DNA of 64,000 nucleotides from Actinoallomurus iriomotensis (GCF_030269445.1 NZ_BSTJ01000015.1:62001-126000), one strand, 5' to 3'. Counted from the stretch's first letter, positions 28,705 through 37,512 are shown. Numbers and translations are program-made. Notes: generated by a model not told the origin, from the letters alone.

Positions 28705-30567
28705 CTATTCAAGGGGTGGATCGTCACGAGAAGGTTTCCATCTTCCCCCGATCGCCACCTGGAGTACGACTTCGTGACTGGCCCGGTTGTAGCGAATCTT
28801 CAGCTGGAAGGCGTCGTAGAGCTTGCGTTCAAGGTCTTCAGGCAGCTCGGTAAGGTCGCACTGTAGTTGTGGGATGTGGTCCAGCAGGTCGCCGTCATCG
28901 CTGGCCAGTGGCACGTAGGCGTTGATCTGATCGAGTTGGGACTGCTTCGTACGTCGGGCGGTGGCGAGCTCGGCGAAGCGGTATTGGATGGATTGTCGGT
29001 ACTCCCGATCGGCGTCCACGTCTCCGGTGGCATCGAAGTTCTCCAGCTGATCGATGAGGTTGTCCTGGCGGCGGTGGAGCCCGGCGAGCTCCCGAGCGAG
29101 CTGATCGCGCCGGTCAGCCGCAGCGTCGTGGGCGCGGTCTTCGGTAGAGCGCTCGTGTTGGATGCGGAGGTATCGGCGGCCGCCCGGGCCGAAGATGCCC
29201 TCAGCGAAGAAGGTGCGAACGGCGTCCAGGAGGAGCTCTTCTCGGACCCAGATGCTCTTGGGGTGATCGCTATACCAGTCGGTGCGTCCCTTGTGATGCT
29301 GGCGTTCGGGTTGGCAGGCAAGGTAGGCGATGTTGCGCCGGGTTTTGCCGAACATGCGGCGGCCGCAGATGTCGCAAATGACGTAGGAACGCAGCCGGTA
29401 GGAGCGTTTCGTCTGCGGATGCGCATTGAGCCCGGCGCCGGCGCGGGAGCCCTGACGGTGCTTCGCGAGCGGTGAGGCGGCGCCGAAGAGCTCTATGGTG
29501 ACCAAGGGCTCGTGGGTAGGATGGGGTGACCAGACCCATTCGCTCGGCGGGTTACAGCGACCACCCTTCTTGCTCGCTCGCCGATTCCACACCATGTAGC
29601 CGGTGTACTTCGGGTTGATGAGAATTCCGCGAACGGCCGAGCCGGTCCATCGCCCGACCGCCCGCCGGGGATCGACCGGCTCCGGAGGCGGGTACCGCGT
29701 GGGATCAGTGTTCAGCCGGTCCGCGATCTCGTCATAGCCGAGCCGTTGCAGGGCCCGCAGCTGGAAGATTGTGGTCACGGTTAACCCTTTGACCGGTTCG
29801 GTGATCAAGCGGGTTTTGGTCTTGCCTTCGGCCCGCCTGGCTGGAACGGGGTGGGGACGCTTTTCGGCTCGATAGCCGTAGGGAGGGCGGCCGATATTCC
29901 AGCCCTGCTTGGTGTGTTCGCAGAACCCCTCCCAGGACAGCTCGAGCATCTGCACGACGTACCACTCGGCGATCGCCTGGTTGATTCGCCGGGTGAGGAT
30001 CGGGCCGGCCCGCATCCAAGACCGCTGACCGCCTCCGGAGAGAGGAGCGATCGGCTCATTGGCGGCCAGCAGCAGCACGCCTTCCTGCTCGAGTTCGTAT
30101 TCGATCTTTGTACCGAAGTAGGTACGGCGAGCGACACGATCGATCGATTCACAGATGACGGCGACGAAACGACGGTCAGCTCTGGCGGCCTCAGTGAGCA
30201 GCTCTTGGATTCCGCCATCACGCGGAATCGCTATGTCGAACTGCTCATGTGCTCGACTGCGCCCACGATCACCCAGCTCCTTGCGGCCTGACTCCACGTC
30301 GTAGAAGTGAGCCACGATCATGTACCCGTCCGGGAGCGCCTGCCGCGACTTACGTAATTGCCGCGGAAGCGACAGCGACGGGTCTTGCTGATCTTCGGTG
30401 GACGTGCGCCCCAACCAAGCCACCGGCACAGGCAACCCAGCCTGCGCTGCGCCTCCGAGCGGGTCCGATGGCTCGCCTGGTCGCTGCCAGGGCAGCACCA
30501 CGTCCCCGGCTTCGCCTGGGCGAACTACTCCCCCAGCACTTGTGGAGCGGTATGCCGATGTAGCCAC
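28705..30567 (-). CDS. large serine recombinase (site-specific integrase)
   Basis: 620 residues. The N-terminal resolvase domain has LGRTSTEDQQDPSLSLPRQ with nucleophile Ser56, and CESIDRVARR. The recombinase domain has LNTDPTRYPPP and the VRGILINPKYTGYMVWNRR signature. A zinc ribbon has CDICGRRMFGKTRR followed by a Cys. A coiled-coil is near residues 480-545. The length is typical for integrases of actinophages and integrative elements. The start overlaps the end of a small upstream gene by 43 nt; a later GTG is possible. It lies next to one of two diverged repeats, so it probably moved this segment. Confidence 0.93.
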   Translation of the reverse strand: MATSAYRSTSAGGVVRPGEAGDVVLPWQRPGEPSDPLGGAAQAGLPVPVAWLGRTSTEDQQDPSLSLPRQLRKSRQALPDGYMIVAHFYDVESGRKELGDRGRSRAHEQFDIAIPRDGGIQELLTEAARADRRFVAVICESIDRVARRTYFGTKIEYELEQEGVLLLAANEPIAPLSGGGQRSWMRAGPILTRRINQAIAEWYVVQMLELSWEGFCEHTKQGWNIGRPPYGYRAEKRPHPVPARRAEGKTKTRLITEPVKGLTVTTIFQLRALQRLGYDEIADRLNTDPTRYPPPEPVDPRRAVGRWTGSAVRGILINPKYTGYMVWNRRASKKGGRCNPPSEWVWSPHPTHEPLVTIELFGAASPLAKHRQGSRAGAGLNAHPQTKRSYRLRSYVICDICGRRMFGKTRRNIAYLACQPERQHHKGRTDWYSDHPKSIWVREELLLDAVRTFFAEGIFGPGGRRYLRIQHERSTEDRAHDAAADRRDQLARELAGLHRRQDNLIDQLENFDATGDVDADREYRQSIQYRFAELATARRTKQSQLDQINAYVPLASDDGDLLDHIPQLQCDLTELPEDLERKLYDAFQLKIRYNRASHEVVLQVAIGGRWKPSRDDPPLE

Positions 30568-30707
30568 AGAAGGATCTCCTGGATCACCACGAACTGATTG
30601 GCCGCTAGGCTCTCGCCCTCAGGTCCGCCCACGGCGACGAACTCGGCGCGGATCGCCAGTGGTTCGTCACCGTTGACACTCCGCCTGGTGCGAGGCTCAC
30701 CAGGCAC
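30525..30707 (-). CDS. small protein overlapping the recombinase start
   Basis: 60 residues from GTG 30707, with an excellent ribosome site (GGAGG, 7 nt spacing). It contains LAIRAEFVAVGGPEGESLA and FVVIQEILLWLHRH. Small proteins with this type of sequence are often found just before large serine recombinases in actinomycetes. The gene overlaps the recombinase by 43 nt in another frame, so they are translationally coupled. It may regulate or assist recombination, like a directionality factor, but this is not shown. A longer frame upstream lacks a ribosome site. Confidence 0.65.
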   Translation of the reverse strand: MPGEPRTRRSVNGDEPLAIRAEFVAVGGPEGESLAANQFVVIQEILLWLHRHTAPQVLGE

Positions 30708-31156
30708 AGCGACGCCTCCGTTGTAGGTTTCCCACAGGGCTGGTCCTCGCCTTCCAAAGTCGGTAGTGCACACTCGTCGACGACCGCCGGGGCGGGCATC
30801 AAAAAGTGAGCCGCTGCGGCGGTAAAGTGTTGAATTCGATAAAAGGCAAACACAGCTCATCGAACGGGACAGGTTCAACCTATACATAGCATTTACCGAC
30901 GCCCCACACGAACCCTTAAATAAGGCTGCTCTGTCCAGCCGAGATTGCACGACGCGGATTAAATTCTCTGAACTCCCGGATACAGGGTGCCGGACATCTG
31001 CTCAAACTGAACGCACTCTAGGCGGATTTTTACCCCACCAGGGTCAGATGGTTAGGTTGAATCAGCAGCGCACGTGCTCCAGCTTGCGGCTGATGTTCAT
31101 CGCTCTGTACTGCCGCTGTGAGGAACATGGCCTGCGGTTCGAGGCCTTGAGCCACA
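30708..31156. other. intergenic region, no gene seen
   Basis: 449 nt between the recombinase unit and the end of the next minus-strand gene. It is more AT-rich than its surroundings (for example around 30820-30920) and must hold the promoter of the recombinase operon. No convincing gene, repeat or RNA is visible. Confidence 0.5.
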
Positions 31157-32155
31157 TCAGCCGCCCGGTCGTGAGGGTGTACTTGTCTGGGGCGGGATCG
31201 GATGGCGATCTTGGAGATACCACATCGCGGCCTCGTCGAGTTCTTTGCTGATGAGCTGGTGGAACTCAGTGCGTAGGTGGTCCAAAGCAGGTGTGAGGCT
31301 GCTGGTCGCGGCGGTGAGAAGCTTCTCGACCGGAACGGCCATAATGGCGGCGTGCCAGCCGAGGTAGATGGCGATGGTGTCCCAGCAAAAGATGTCGAAA
31401 CGGTCGAGGAGAAGGTAGCCCAACAGCTGGTTCAGCCAGATGTGGAGGTATTCGGTGGGATCGGCGGATGCCTTGACCTCGACCAGTGTCCGGCCGATCG
31501 ATAGATCGGCGGCCGCGAACCCGACTGCCACGGGCGGCGAGATGATGGTTCTCTCCCCCAGCTGGTTGAGTTCGTTGCGGGCGTGGCGCAGGTAGCCGCG
31601 CCACATGTGGTGCAGGCCGCGAAAGACCGGATGGTTCTCATCAGCCTGGACCGCTCCGGCTTCGCGGAACGTCAGCAAGAACGAGCGGCGTACTTGCGCA
31701 GCTGGGGCGGCGTGAAGACGGTGTGCGAGCTGGTCGAAGTTGGCGGCGTCGATACACGCCGCCAACGCTGCGCGCTGCGTCGGGTCCTCGCATTGGGTGG
31801 GGCAGGTGACGCGGTTCCAGTCCAACAGCAGTGGGTCCGTGGTGCCACTGGCGGGCATGTGGTCGTAGTCCGGCGGGGCGAATCCCGCGGCGGTCAACAG
31901 GGCGTAGCACTGCTCGGCCGGCAGGAACGAGAGCAGTTCCCAATATGCAGGTTTGCCGGCCAGGTCGAGGCCGAGGCGGATCTCGAGCGCGGTGCCCAGC
32001 CAGCGGCGGCCAGCATCAACGTCGAAGGCCGCCTGTGGCGCTGCGTGTAGCTGGTCCTTCCACTGTTCCACGATGGCGTCACGCTGCGGGAGCTGGGCAT
32101 CGAGGAACGTACACAGCGTGCTGGTCGGGTTGGCGGCCTGTGCGCTCAGCGACAT
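31157..32155 (-). CDS. PD-(D/E)XK nuclease-like protein
   Basis: 332 residues. Around residues 212-242, FAAADLSIGRTLVEVKASADP supplies Asp217, Glu226 and Lys228, spaced as in PD-(D/E)XK nucleases, and the following helix contains a conserved-looking Gln/Asn (WLNQLLGYLLLD). The N-terminal 200 residues are mainly helical and unrecognised. No membrane span or signal peptide. It is a single gene inside the recombinase-bounded segment, so it may be a restriction-like cargo enzyme. The substrate is unknown; a structural role is possible if the motif is coincidental. Confidence 0.6.
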   Translation of the reverse strand: MSLSAQAANPTSTLCTFLDAQLPQRDAIVEQWKDQLHAAPQAAFDVDAGRRWLGTALEIRLGLDLAGKPAYWELLSFLPAEQCYALLTAAGFAPPDYDHMPASGTTDPLLLDWNRVTCPTQCEDPTQRAALAACIDAANFDQLAHRLHAAPAAQVRRSFLLTFREAGAVQADENHPVFRGLHHMWRGYLRHARNELNQLGERTIISPPVAVGFAAADLSIGRTLVEVKASADPTEYLHIWLNQLLGYLLLDRFDIFCWDTIAIYLGWHAAIMAVPVEKLLTAATSSLTPALDHLRTEFHQLISKELDEAAMWYLQDRHPIPPQTSTPSRPGG

Positions 32156-32233
32156 CGTCGACTCTCCTCATCCCGAGCGTTGTTACATCTCCCTCACTTA
32201 GCGATCACAAGGCTCTTGAAGAGGCGGCAAGCA

Positions 32234-32708
32234 CTACAGAGGCCTTGAGTCCTGAAGTGCCGCGGAGGGCAGGTCTTCCTTGGGTGGACTGCGTGGTACG
32301 GGCACATCGAGATCCATGCCTTCGGCGACCGCACGGCGACGGAGCCACCAGGCCGAGCTGGCGTCTGCTGCGTACCGAGCCGTGAGGAAGCCAGCGCATA
32401 TGATCGCGATCTTCATGGCCATGACCCGCTCGACGTCTTCCCGAGGCGAGCTGGGTGGTATCGACCGCGGTGTTGTGCTGGATGTTGTAGAGCGGACGTT
32501 TGCGCTTGATTGTCCGCCTTTCCGCATCTAAGGCAGCGGGCCTGTTCGGATACCGCTTCATGGTGATCTTGGTTGCTTCTTCGAACCAGTGCTTGCTGCT
32601 GCGGTGCTCGCTCCTCCGACGACGCAGGTCGTTGGTGATGCCAACGTATAGCGAACGTCGGCCATGCCGGTACTCGTCCAAGGTGTGTGGCTCGTCTCCG
32701 AAATTCAT
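32234..32708 (-). pseudogene. GIY-YIG nuclease-domain protein disrupted by a frameshift
   Basis: Starts at ATG 32708. PHTLDEYRHGRRSLYVGITNDL gives the GIY-YIG core, with Arg and Glu (LDAERRTIK) and Asn (PLYNIQHN) of the active site in place. At about 32440-32470 the natural continuation moves to another frame. That frame encodes a hydrophobic helix (IAIICAGFLTARYAADASSAWW), RRRAVAEG and a tail ending at 32234. The original frame instead continues into low-complexity sequence to 32205. The family typically couples an N-terminal GIY-YIG domain to a C-terminal membrane helix. A sequencing error would also explain it. Confidence 0.65.
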
Positions 32709-32961
32709 GTCCTGAGGTTAGGGAGCAGCACCGACAAAATGACCGCGCGTCCCAGAGGCGGCCGGGCCCACGTGTCCTCGGCCGTCCGCCGCTCGGACGC
32801 CCCGCTGTGCGCCGATCGAGCGTTCTGAGACTCAACCGTGACCGGGTGACACGTATCCGCCACAAGCCCATCAGGCGTCCTCAATAGGGCCGGCGCCTGA
32901 GCACGGCGTCTATCCGGCCGGTCGTGCCGGCGTACGGGCGATGAGAGACGGGGGATGAACC

Positions 32962-34085
32962 ATGGGTTTCGGGGGTGAATATCAAACTGGCGCCGGGGGT
33001 GCGCGTGCGTGCCTCTTCCCGGGGCATCCGGGCGAGTGGGGGCCCCGGATCGCGCGGGTGCATGCGGGTGCCGGCCGTACGACCCTTTTCCAGCGGTATC
33101 GGCCCTTTCACCTCCTCGACGTCGGTGGGAGGGCGCAGGAGGCCTGCCTCGGGCAACAGAGGACGAAGCTCTGCGGGCAGCGCACCGCGGACCTCTCTCG
33201 CGGCGTTGGAGCGTCAGGTTCGGCAGGCGCAACGTGAGGCCGAGATCGCCGCTGTGGCACGCACGGAGCAGGCGCTGGTCTCACTCCACCACGAGCAGTT
33301 TCGTCAAGCTCAGCGTGTCGTGCTGCCCCTGCCACTACCGGTCGATCCTGGCCTGATTGAGCAGGCGATGCTTGATCAGCATCTTGCGGGAGTAAGCCCT
33401 CTGCAGCGAGCTCGCCGCCGCCAGATCAGGGAATGGGCGGCCGAAGCGTCGCGGGCCGAAGCGGCTCGGCAAGATCAGGTTCATCGCGCCGGGCATGCCC
33501 AAGGGCAGGCCCGGCTCGACGGTTTTTGGAACGCGCTCAACACCCATGTTCTCGAAGCGGTCATCGCGCAGCTGGAGCTGGCGTTCGAAGATAATCAGTC
33601 CCCAGCGGCTTGCATGGACGTGGGGCAGGACCCGGCGCGGTGCGCCACAGTGCTCGTGGTGTTCGGCCTACCACAGATGATTCCCGACCAGAGGCCAGAC
33701 GTGACTCCCGGCGGCAGGCCGACACTGCGGAAGCGCAGCAAGAGCGCTCTACGCCGCCGCGCTGGGCTCCACCGTTCTCGCGACGGTCAAGGAAGGCTTC
33801 GCCGTCGCCCCGAGCGTCGACGAGATCCGCGTACTCGTCGTCTCCAAAAATCCCCAGGCGTGGAGCCCGGAGTCCTTCCTCAGTGCCATCTACGCCGCGC
33901 GGTTCCATCGCGAAGCCCTTCAGCGCTGGCACTGGCCCCTGGTCGACCCGGTCGAGGCGTTGCTGACTGCCCCCGACGCCATGCTCCAACGCAGAGGAGC
34001 GACGCAGGAGATCATGCCGCTCGACCTATCTGAGGATCCCGATCTGACTGCCCTCGTGGACCGTCTACGAACCGATCTTCAATGA
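32962..34085 (+). pseudogene. DUF4236-like gene with two frameshifts
   Basis: ATG GGT TTC at 32962 begins the gene. Within 10 nt the coding frame moves to KLAPGVRVRASSRGIRAS, like the DUF4236 N-terminal motif. A long helical region follows (LERQVRQAQREAEIAAV, ARRRQIREWAAEASRAEA, GFWNALNTHVLEAVIAQLE) up to about 33735. The frame then shifts again and continues as TVLATVKEGFAVAPSVDEIR and YAARFHREALQRW to a TGA at 34083-34085. Each shift is in the same direction (frames 1, 2, 0). Without this reading the 1.4 kb would look empty. The intact family has no established function. Confidence 0.6.
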
Positions 34086-34170
34086 GATCAGCACGACCGA
34101 TCTGCTGGCCAGCGGGAGCTCCCGCATGCTGGGCAGGGCCACATCAATTTGATGCCTACAGAGGAGGCAC

Positions 34171-34875
34171 GTGCCAGTGACTGAGAAGTCAGCGAAGCGC
34201 ATCGCGTTGTCACAGCCAGCCAAGGACTGGCTGTGGTCCGAATCAGGTGGGCATTGTCAGAACCCTGACTGCCGTGCCGACCTGTACGGATTCGCGGAGC
34301 AAAAACACATCGGTGAACTAGCGCATATCATCCCGGCCAGCATGGGAGGTCCGCGGTCCGCCGAGGAGCCGGAGCTGACGGGAAGGGAACGTGCACGGCC
34401 GGAGAACGTGGTAGTGCTTTGTCCGACATGCCACACGGTGATCGACAAGGTCCCTGAGGAATATCCGGCCGATGTCTTGCGTGGGTGGAAACGACGTAGC
34501 CAGAAGGCGCGTGCGCTTGCCCACGGAACACCGATGTTCTCCTCGAGATTGGAGGCGCGGAAATTTGTCGAGGAGCTATTGGGCGCCAACCGTGCTGTGT
34601 TCGATTTGTATGGGCCACTCGATGACGTATTTGACGATACTCGGGCTGAGCAATGGCGTAGGCACGTGGAAAATACGATCATTCCAAATAACCAAACTTT
34701 GTTGCGGGTCCTACAGGTGAACCGAGAGCTGTTGAGTCGTTCAGAGAAGGCAACAGCTCAGATTTTTGCGGTGCACGCTCAGGAGCTGGAGGAGCGGCAT
34801 CTGGAGGGAAATTGGACTCCTGGGTCGACAAGGTTCCCGAATGCCATGGAATCGATCCTGGAGGACAAGGGATGA
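34171..34875 (+). CDS. HNH endonuclease-domain protein, first gene of a three-gene operon
   Basis: 234 residues. Zinc-knuckle HNH domain in residues 25-105: CQNPDC, HIGELAHIIPASMGG (first His), ENVVVLCPTCHTVID (Asn, CxxC and final His). The C-terminal half is helical (EARKFVEELLGANRAVF, LLRVLQVNRELLSRSEKATAQIF) and is not a known domain. AGGAGG lies 9 nt before GTG 34177, which may be the true start. The next gene overlaps the stop as ATGA. The nuclease would cut DNA; the helical tail probably contacts the partners. Confidence 0.85.
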   Translation: MPVTEKSAKRIALSQPAKDWLWSESGGHCQNPDCRADLYGFAEQKHIGELAHIIPASMGGPRSAEEPELTGRERARPENVVVLCPTCHTVIDKVPEEYPADVLRGWKRRSQKARALAHGTPMFSSRLEARKFVEELLGANRAVFDLYGPLDDVFDDTRAEQWRRHVENTIIPNNQTLLRVLQVNRELLSRSEKATAQIFAVHAQELEERHLEGNWTPGSTRFPNAMESILEDKG

Positions 34876-35528
34876 GCATACGTTCCTGGGTAATGACGCA
34901 GCTTCGCAAGGACTCCCGGATCGTCGAGGGCATCGGCGAGCACGGAGTGAAGGTGCTGCGTCCGAACCAACCGGCTGCAGTCGCGTTCTGTGTGGAGCCG
35001 GACAGCGTGAATCCGTTCACCACGAAGGCTCTCCGGGAGGCGGTCGAAGAACTGCCTGAGGCGGGGATGGTGATCGTGACTCGCCGAGTCGTCGACCCTG
35101 ACGTCTATGACCACGTCCGCGAGCTCGGGGTATGCGTGGACACGTTCGGCGGGTTCACTCGTGCCCTTTGGCAGTTCGATGACATCTCCGAATATGTCCA
35201 CCCAGAGGAGATATACATCCAGCAGCGAATGGCTGCCACAGGGGCCGTGGCGTCGGTGACTCGTCGGGGCCACCGAGCCTGGGAACTTGAGCGAATCGCC
35301 GGGCTCCGGTCGCTGACGATCGTGAGCCACGATCGTTATGAGCTGACCGACGATGGGTTCATCGAGATTCTCAATCAATACCCAAATCTTGACCTGGATG
35401 CGTTGGTCATCACGAACCCGAACGCCCAGGGGTTCGGGGGCCGTGTCGTGGAGAGTGCCCAGCATGCCGGGGTCTCGCTGTACACGCTAAACGACTTCGT
35501 CCGCAAGATCCGCAAACCATGGACTTGA
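34872..35528 (+). CDS. unknown protein, middle gene of HNH/NTase operon
   Basis: 218 residues from ATG 34872, which overlaps the HNH stop (ATGA). No family recognised. Alternating strands and helices occur in two similar halves: GMVIVTRRVVDPDVYDHVRELGV and LDALVITNPNAQGF followed by AQHAGVSLYTLNDFV. Each has a hydrophobic strand ending VIT/VVT, a helix, then GV and another strand. This pattern occurs in Rossmann-like and in restriction-endonuclease-like folds. No clear catalytic triad is visible. It overlaps the nucleotidyltransferase gene by 10 nt, so the three products are probably made in fixed ratio. Confidence 0.75.
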   Translation: MSIRSWVMTQLRKDSRIVEGIGEHGVKVLRPNQPAAVAFCVEPDSVNPFTTKALREAVEELPEAGMVIVTRRVVDPDVYDHVRELGVCVDTFGGFTRALWQFDDISEYVHPEEIYIQQRMAATGAVASVTRRGHRAWELERIAGLRSLTIVSHDRYELTDDGFIEILNQYPNLDLDALVITNPNAQGFGGRVVESAQHAGVSLYTLNDFVRKIRKPWT

Positions 35529-35809
35529 GGAATCGGTGGTCCATTCTCAATGAGCTATGCCGGTGCGCCGAGAGGTTCCCCGGATTAGAGCTGTGGGCTT
35601 TTGGCTCAATGCTCCGATCTGAGAAACCGAATGACCTGGACATCTTGATCGTCTATAACGACCGTGCTGATCTTGTCGCCTTGCGGGCCATGGGTTTTTG
35701 GGAGGTAACCGTGCCCGCGGTCGATATTATTGCGATGACATTCGACGAGGAGCACCACTACAAGTTCATCGAGTTGACCGGTGCGCTACGCTTGTATCCC
35801 GCGGTCTGA
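35519..35809 (+). CDS. minimal nucleotidyltransferase (MNT-like) protein
   Basis: 96 residues. LWAFGSMLRSEKPNDLDILIVY carries the nucleotidyltransferase motif GS followed by DxD (Asp-Leu-Asp), and VDIIAMTFDEEH supplies a likely third acidic residue. The length is that of stand-alone MNT proteins, which in HepT/MntA systems AMPylate a toxin. No HEPN partner lies in this operon; the partner genes are an HNH nuclease and an unknown protein. It overlaps the previous gene by 10 nt. It may modify or restrain one of them. This assignment of role is inferred. Confidence 0.75.
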   Translation: MDLRNRWSILNELCRCAERFPGLELWAFGSMLRSEKPNDLDILIVYNDRADLVALRAMGFWEVTVPAVDIIAMTFDEEHHYKFIELTGALRLYPAV

Positions 35810-35972
35810 TGCTGATCCTGGCTGGCGCACCGCGCACCTGTGTGCCGATCAAAGCACTAAGCCTGGCAACTCTCCGCTAATAGGGTTTGGCGTGATCGCG
35901 GTATGCGGGCCGGTCACGAATCCGACGGACCCACGTAGCAGTCATTTGGGACGGTTGCCTGATTGTGTTCGT

Positions 35973-36164
35973 ATGCCGGCCGACGATGGGCATTACGACT
36001 GCGATGGCTGCGGCGATCGCCTGCCATTGCAGTTGGCGCTTCGCATGGTCCACGCCCGCCCACGGTGTCGGTGCCACGTCCGCTCGGTGTTTGCCCGAAC
36101 GCCGCGGTACTGCCCCTCATGCGCCGACACTATGCAACACTGGAATCGAGGCAATGGCGGATGA
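35973..36164 (+). CDS. small Cys-rich (zinc-ribbon-like) protein
   Basis: 63 residues from ATG 35973. Paired cysteines DCDGCGD near the N-terminus, CRCH in the middle and YCPSCAD near the C-terminus could form one or two zinc sites. It has many His and Arg residues and may bind nucleic acid. No clear ribosome site is visible, and the frame is open further upstream. A degenerate relative of its C-terminal part (SVFARIPRYGP against SVFARTPRYCP) lies at 28381-28450 in the left flanking repeat. It may be a remnant of the integration site rather than an active gene. Confidence 0.4.
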   Translation: MPADDGHYDCDGCGDRLPLQLALRMVHARPRCRCHVRSVFARTPRYCPSCADTMQHWNRGNGG

Positions 36165-36277
36165 ATCGACACAGATTGACAGCGGCAGTACCGACATGAC
36201 ACAGCGCCTGGGGACTTTTAATCCGCAGCTTTGCTCGGGTAGGAATGTCAGGAAAGCCGCAGGTCAGGACCTGCGGC
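36081..36277 (+). repeat. right copy of the diverged flanking repeat
   Basis: Carries GCTCGGTGTTTGCCCG at 36082, the core GACTTTTAATCCGCAGCT within 36211-36230 (18 of 20 identical to 28554-28573), and CAGGTCAGGAC at 36260. The 49-nt core-to-motif distance equals that of the left copy. A perfect 10-bp hairpin (36256-36265 with 36268-36277) ends it. Same orientation as the left copy, which suits attL/attR. The rest of 36278-36606 shows nothing recognisable. Confidence 0.5.
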
Positions 36278-36606
36278 GCCGCCATGCCTATGTTCGTCGT
36301 GGCGGCATCGCCGACCGGTTCGCTGGGGGAGTTCATAGAGGTGGCGCGTGGAGCCTGTCGGCGGTCTGACGCGAAGTCTGGGCCGGTCATGAGACGCTGG
36401 TCGCTGTAGCCGGCCTGCACTATGGCCACATGCCCCATGGCTCCAGCGCAGGATCAGCCAGCCGGGCGGCCAGAAAAAGCTGTGGGCAGGCGCTCCTGCA
36501 TCGCACGATGGGTGATGGATTCGTTACAGGCAGGGTCGCTGTTAGCGATCTCCGCTTCGGGATAATCTCCGTGCGACATCACGATCCCTCAGCCAGGAGA
36601 CGCTCC

Positions 36607-37251
36607 GTGGCCAGCTTCGTTCGCCGCCTTCTCCTCCCCCTAGCGGCGCTACTGCTCGTCGCCCCCACGGGCTGTTCCACCACCGGTAGCAGCGGCGGTA
36701 CCGCAGACGCCGGCACAAAACCAGCAGCAGGACAAATCCCCACCGGCGCAGGTCCGCAGCGCCGTTACACCGTGCAGTCCCAACCGGCGGCCGGGATGTG
36801 CCACTACCGCCACACCGGTGGCCAGCCACTCCCCGACCCCGCCTGCACACCGGGCGCGCTCAACCCCGACGTAACCCCCGCCACGATCAACACGACCATC
36901 TGCCGCAAAGGCGGCTACACCAGCGGCATCCGCCCCCCAGCCAACATCACCGACAAAGAAAAACACCTGAACGCCGCCTCCTACGGCTACGCCGACTCAC
37001 TCCACGACGCCGAGTACGACCACCTCATCAGCCTCCAACTCGGCGGAGACCCCAACGACCCACGCAACCTCTGGGTCGAACTCCCCTCCCCTGGCCACAA
37101 ACCCGGAGCAGGCCCCAACAACCCCAAAGACGCCATCGAAACCCATCTCCACACCGCCATCTGCAAAGGCACCATCACCCTCACTGCCGCCCAACACGCC
37201 ATCGCCACCAACTGGACCACCGCCGAATCAGCCCTCGGCATCGCCCGGTAA
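36607..37251 (+). CDS. secreted HNH-nuclease-like lipoprotein
   Basis: About 214 residues from GTG 36607, chosen for AGGAG 7 nt upstream and because it starts a clean lipoprotein signal (FVRRLLLPLAALLLVAPTGC with lipobox Cys). A low-complexity linker follows. The C-terminal domain contains EYDHLISLQLGGDPNDPRNLWVE, the DH...N-L-W form of a His-Me finger (HNH) nuclease found in secreted actinobacterial proteins. Four cysteines around it (MCHY, ACTPG, ICRKG, AICKG) may form disulfides. It would act outside the membrane, for nutrient DNA breakdown or against incoming DNA. It stands alone on the island side of the tRNA. Confidence 0.7.
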   Translation: MASFVRRLLLPLAALLLVAPTGCSTTGSSGGTADAGTKPAAGQIPTGAGPQRRYTVQSQPAAGMCHYRHTGGQPLPDPACTPGALNPDVTPATINTTICRKGGYTSGIRPPANITDKEKHLNAASYGYADSLHDAEYDHLISLQLGGDPNDPRNLWVELPSPGHKPGAGPNNPKDAIETHLHTAICKGTITLTAAQHAIATNWTTAESALGIAR

Positions 37252-37512
37252 CCCCACCCCTGCTCGGGGATATCGCTATGGGTGATTAAGAGGGTCCGGC
37301 AGGAACGGAGTGGCAGGCGGGCATAAGTGACACTTCCGGGGAAGGCGGGGTGTCCGAGAGGGAGGGTGACCCGCGAGACGACTTTGGCCCGGGCACTCCG
37401 GTTGGCTTTGCGATAGCCCAGAAGCAGTCGATGTCCGACCCGTTGGCCCGGAAGGGCCGAGGCAATGTGGGGATCACTCCTACCCTGGTGCCGGTGCAGT
37501 CGGGCCGTGAAC

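Noticed and set aside
35519-35809. CBASS cyclase
   Set aside because: The protein is 96 residues, far below CD-NTase length, and no CBASS effector or Cap2/Cap3 gene is adjacent.
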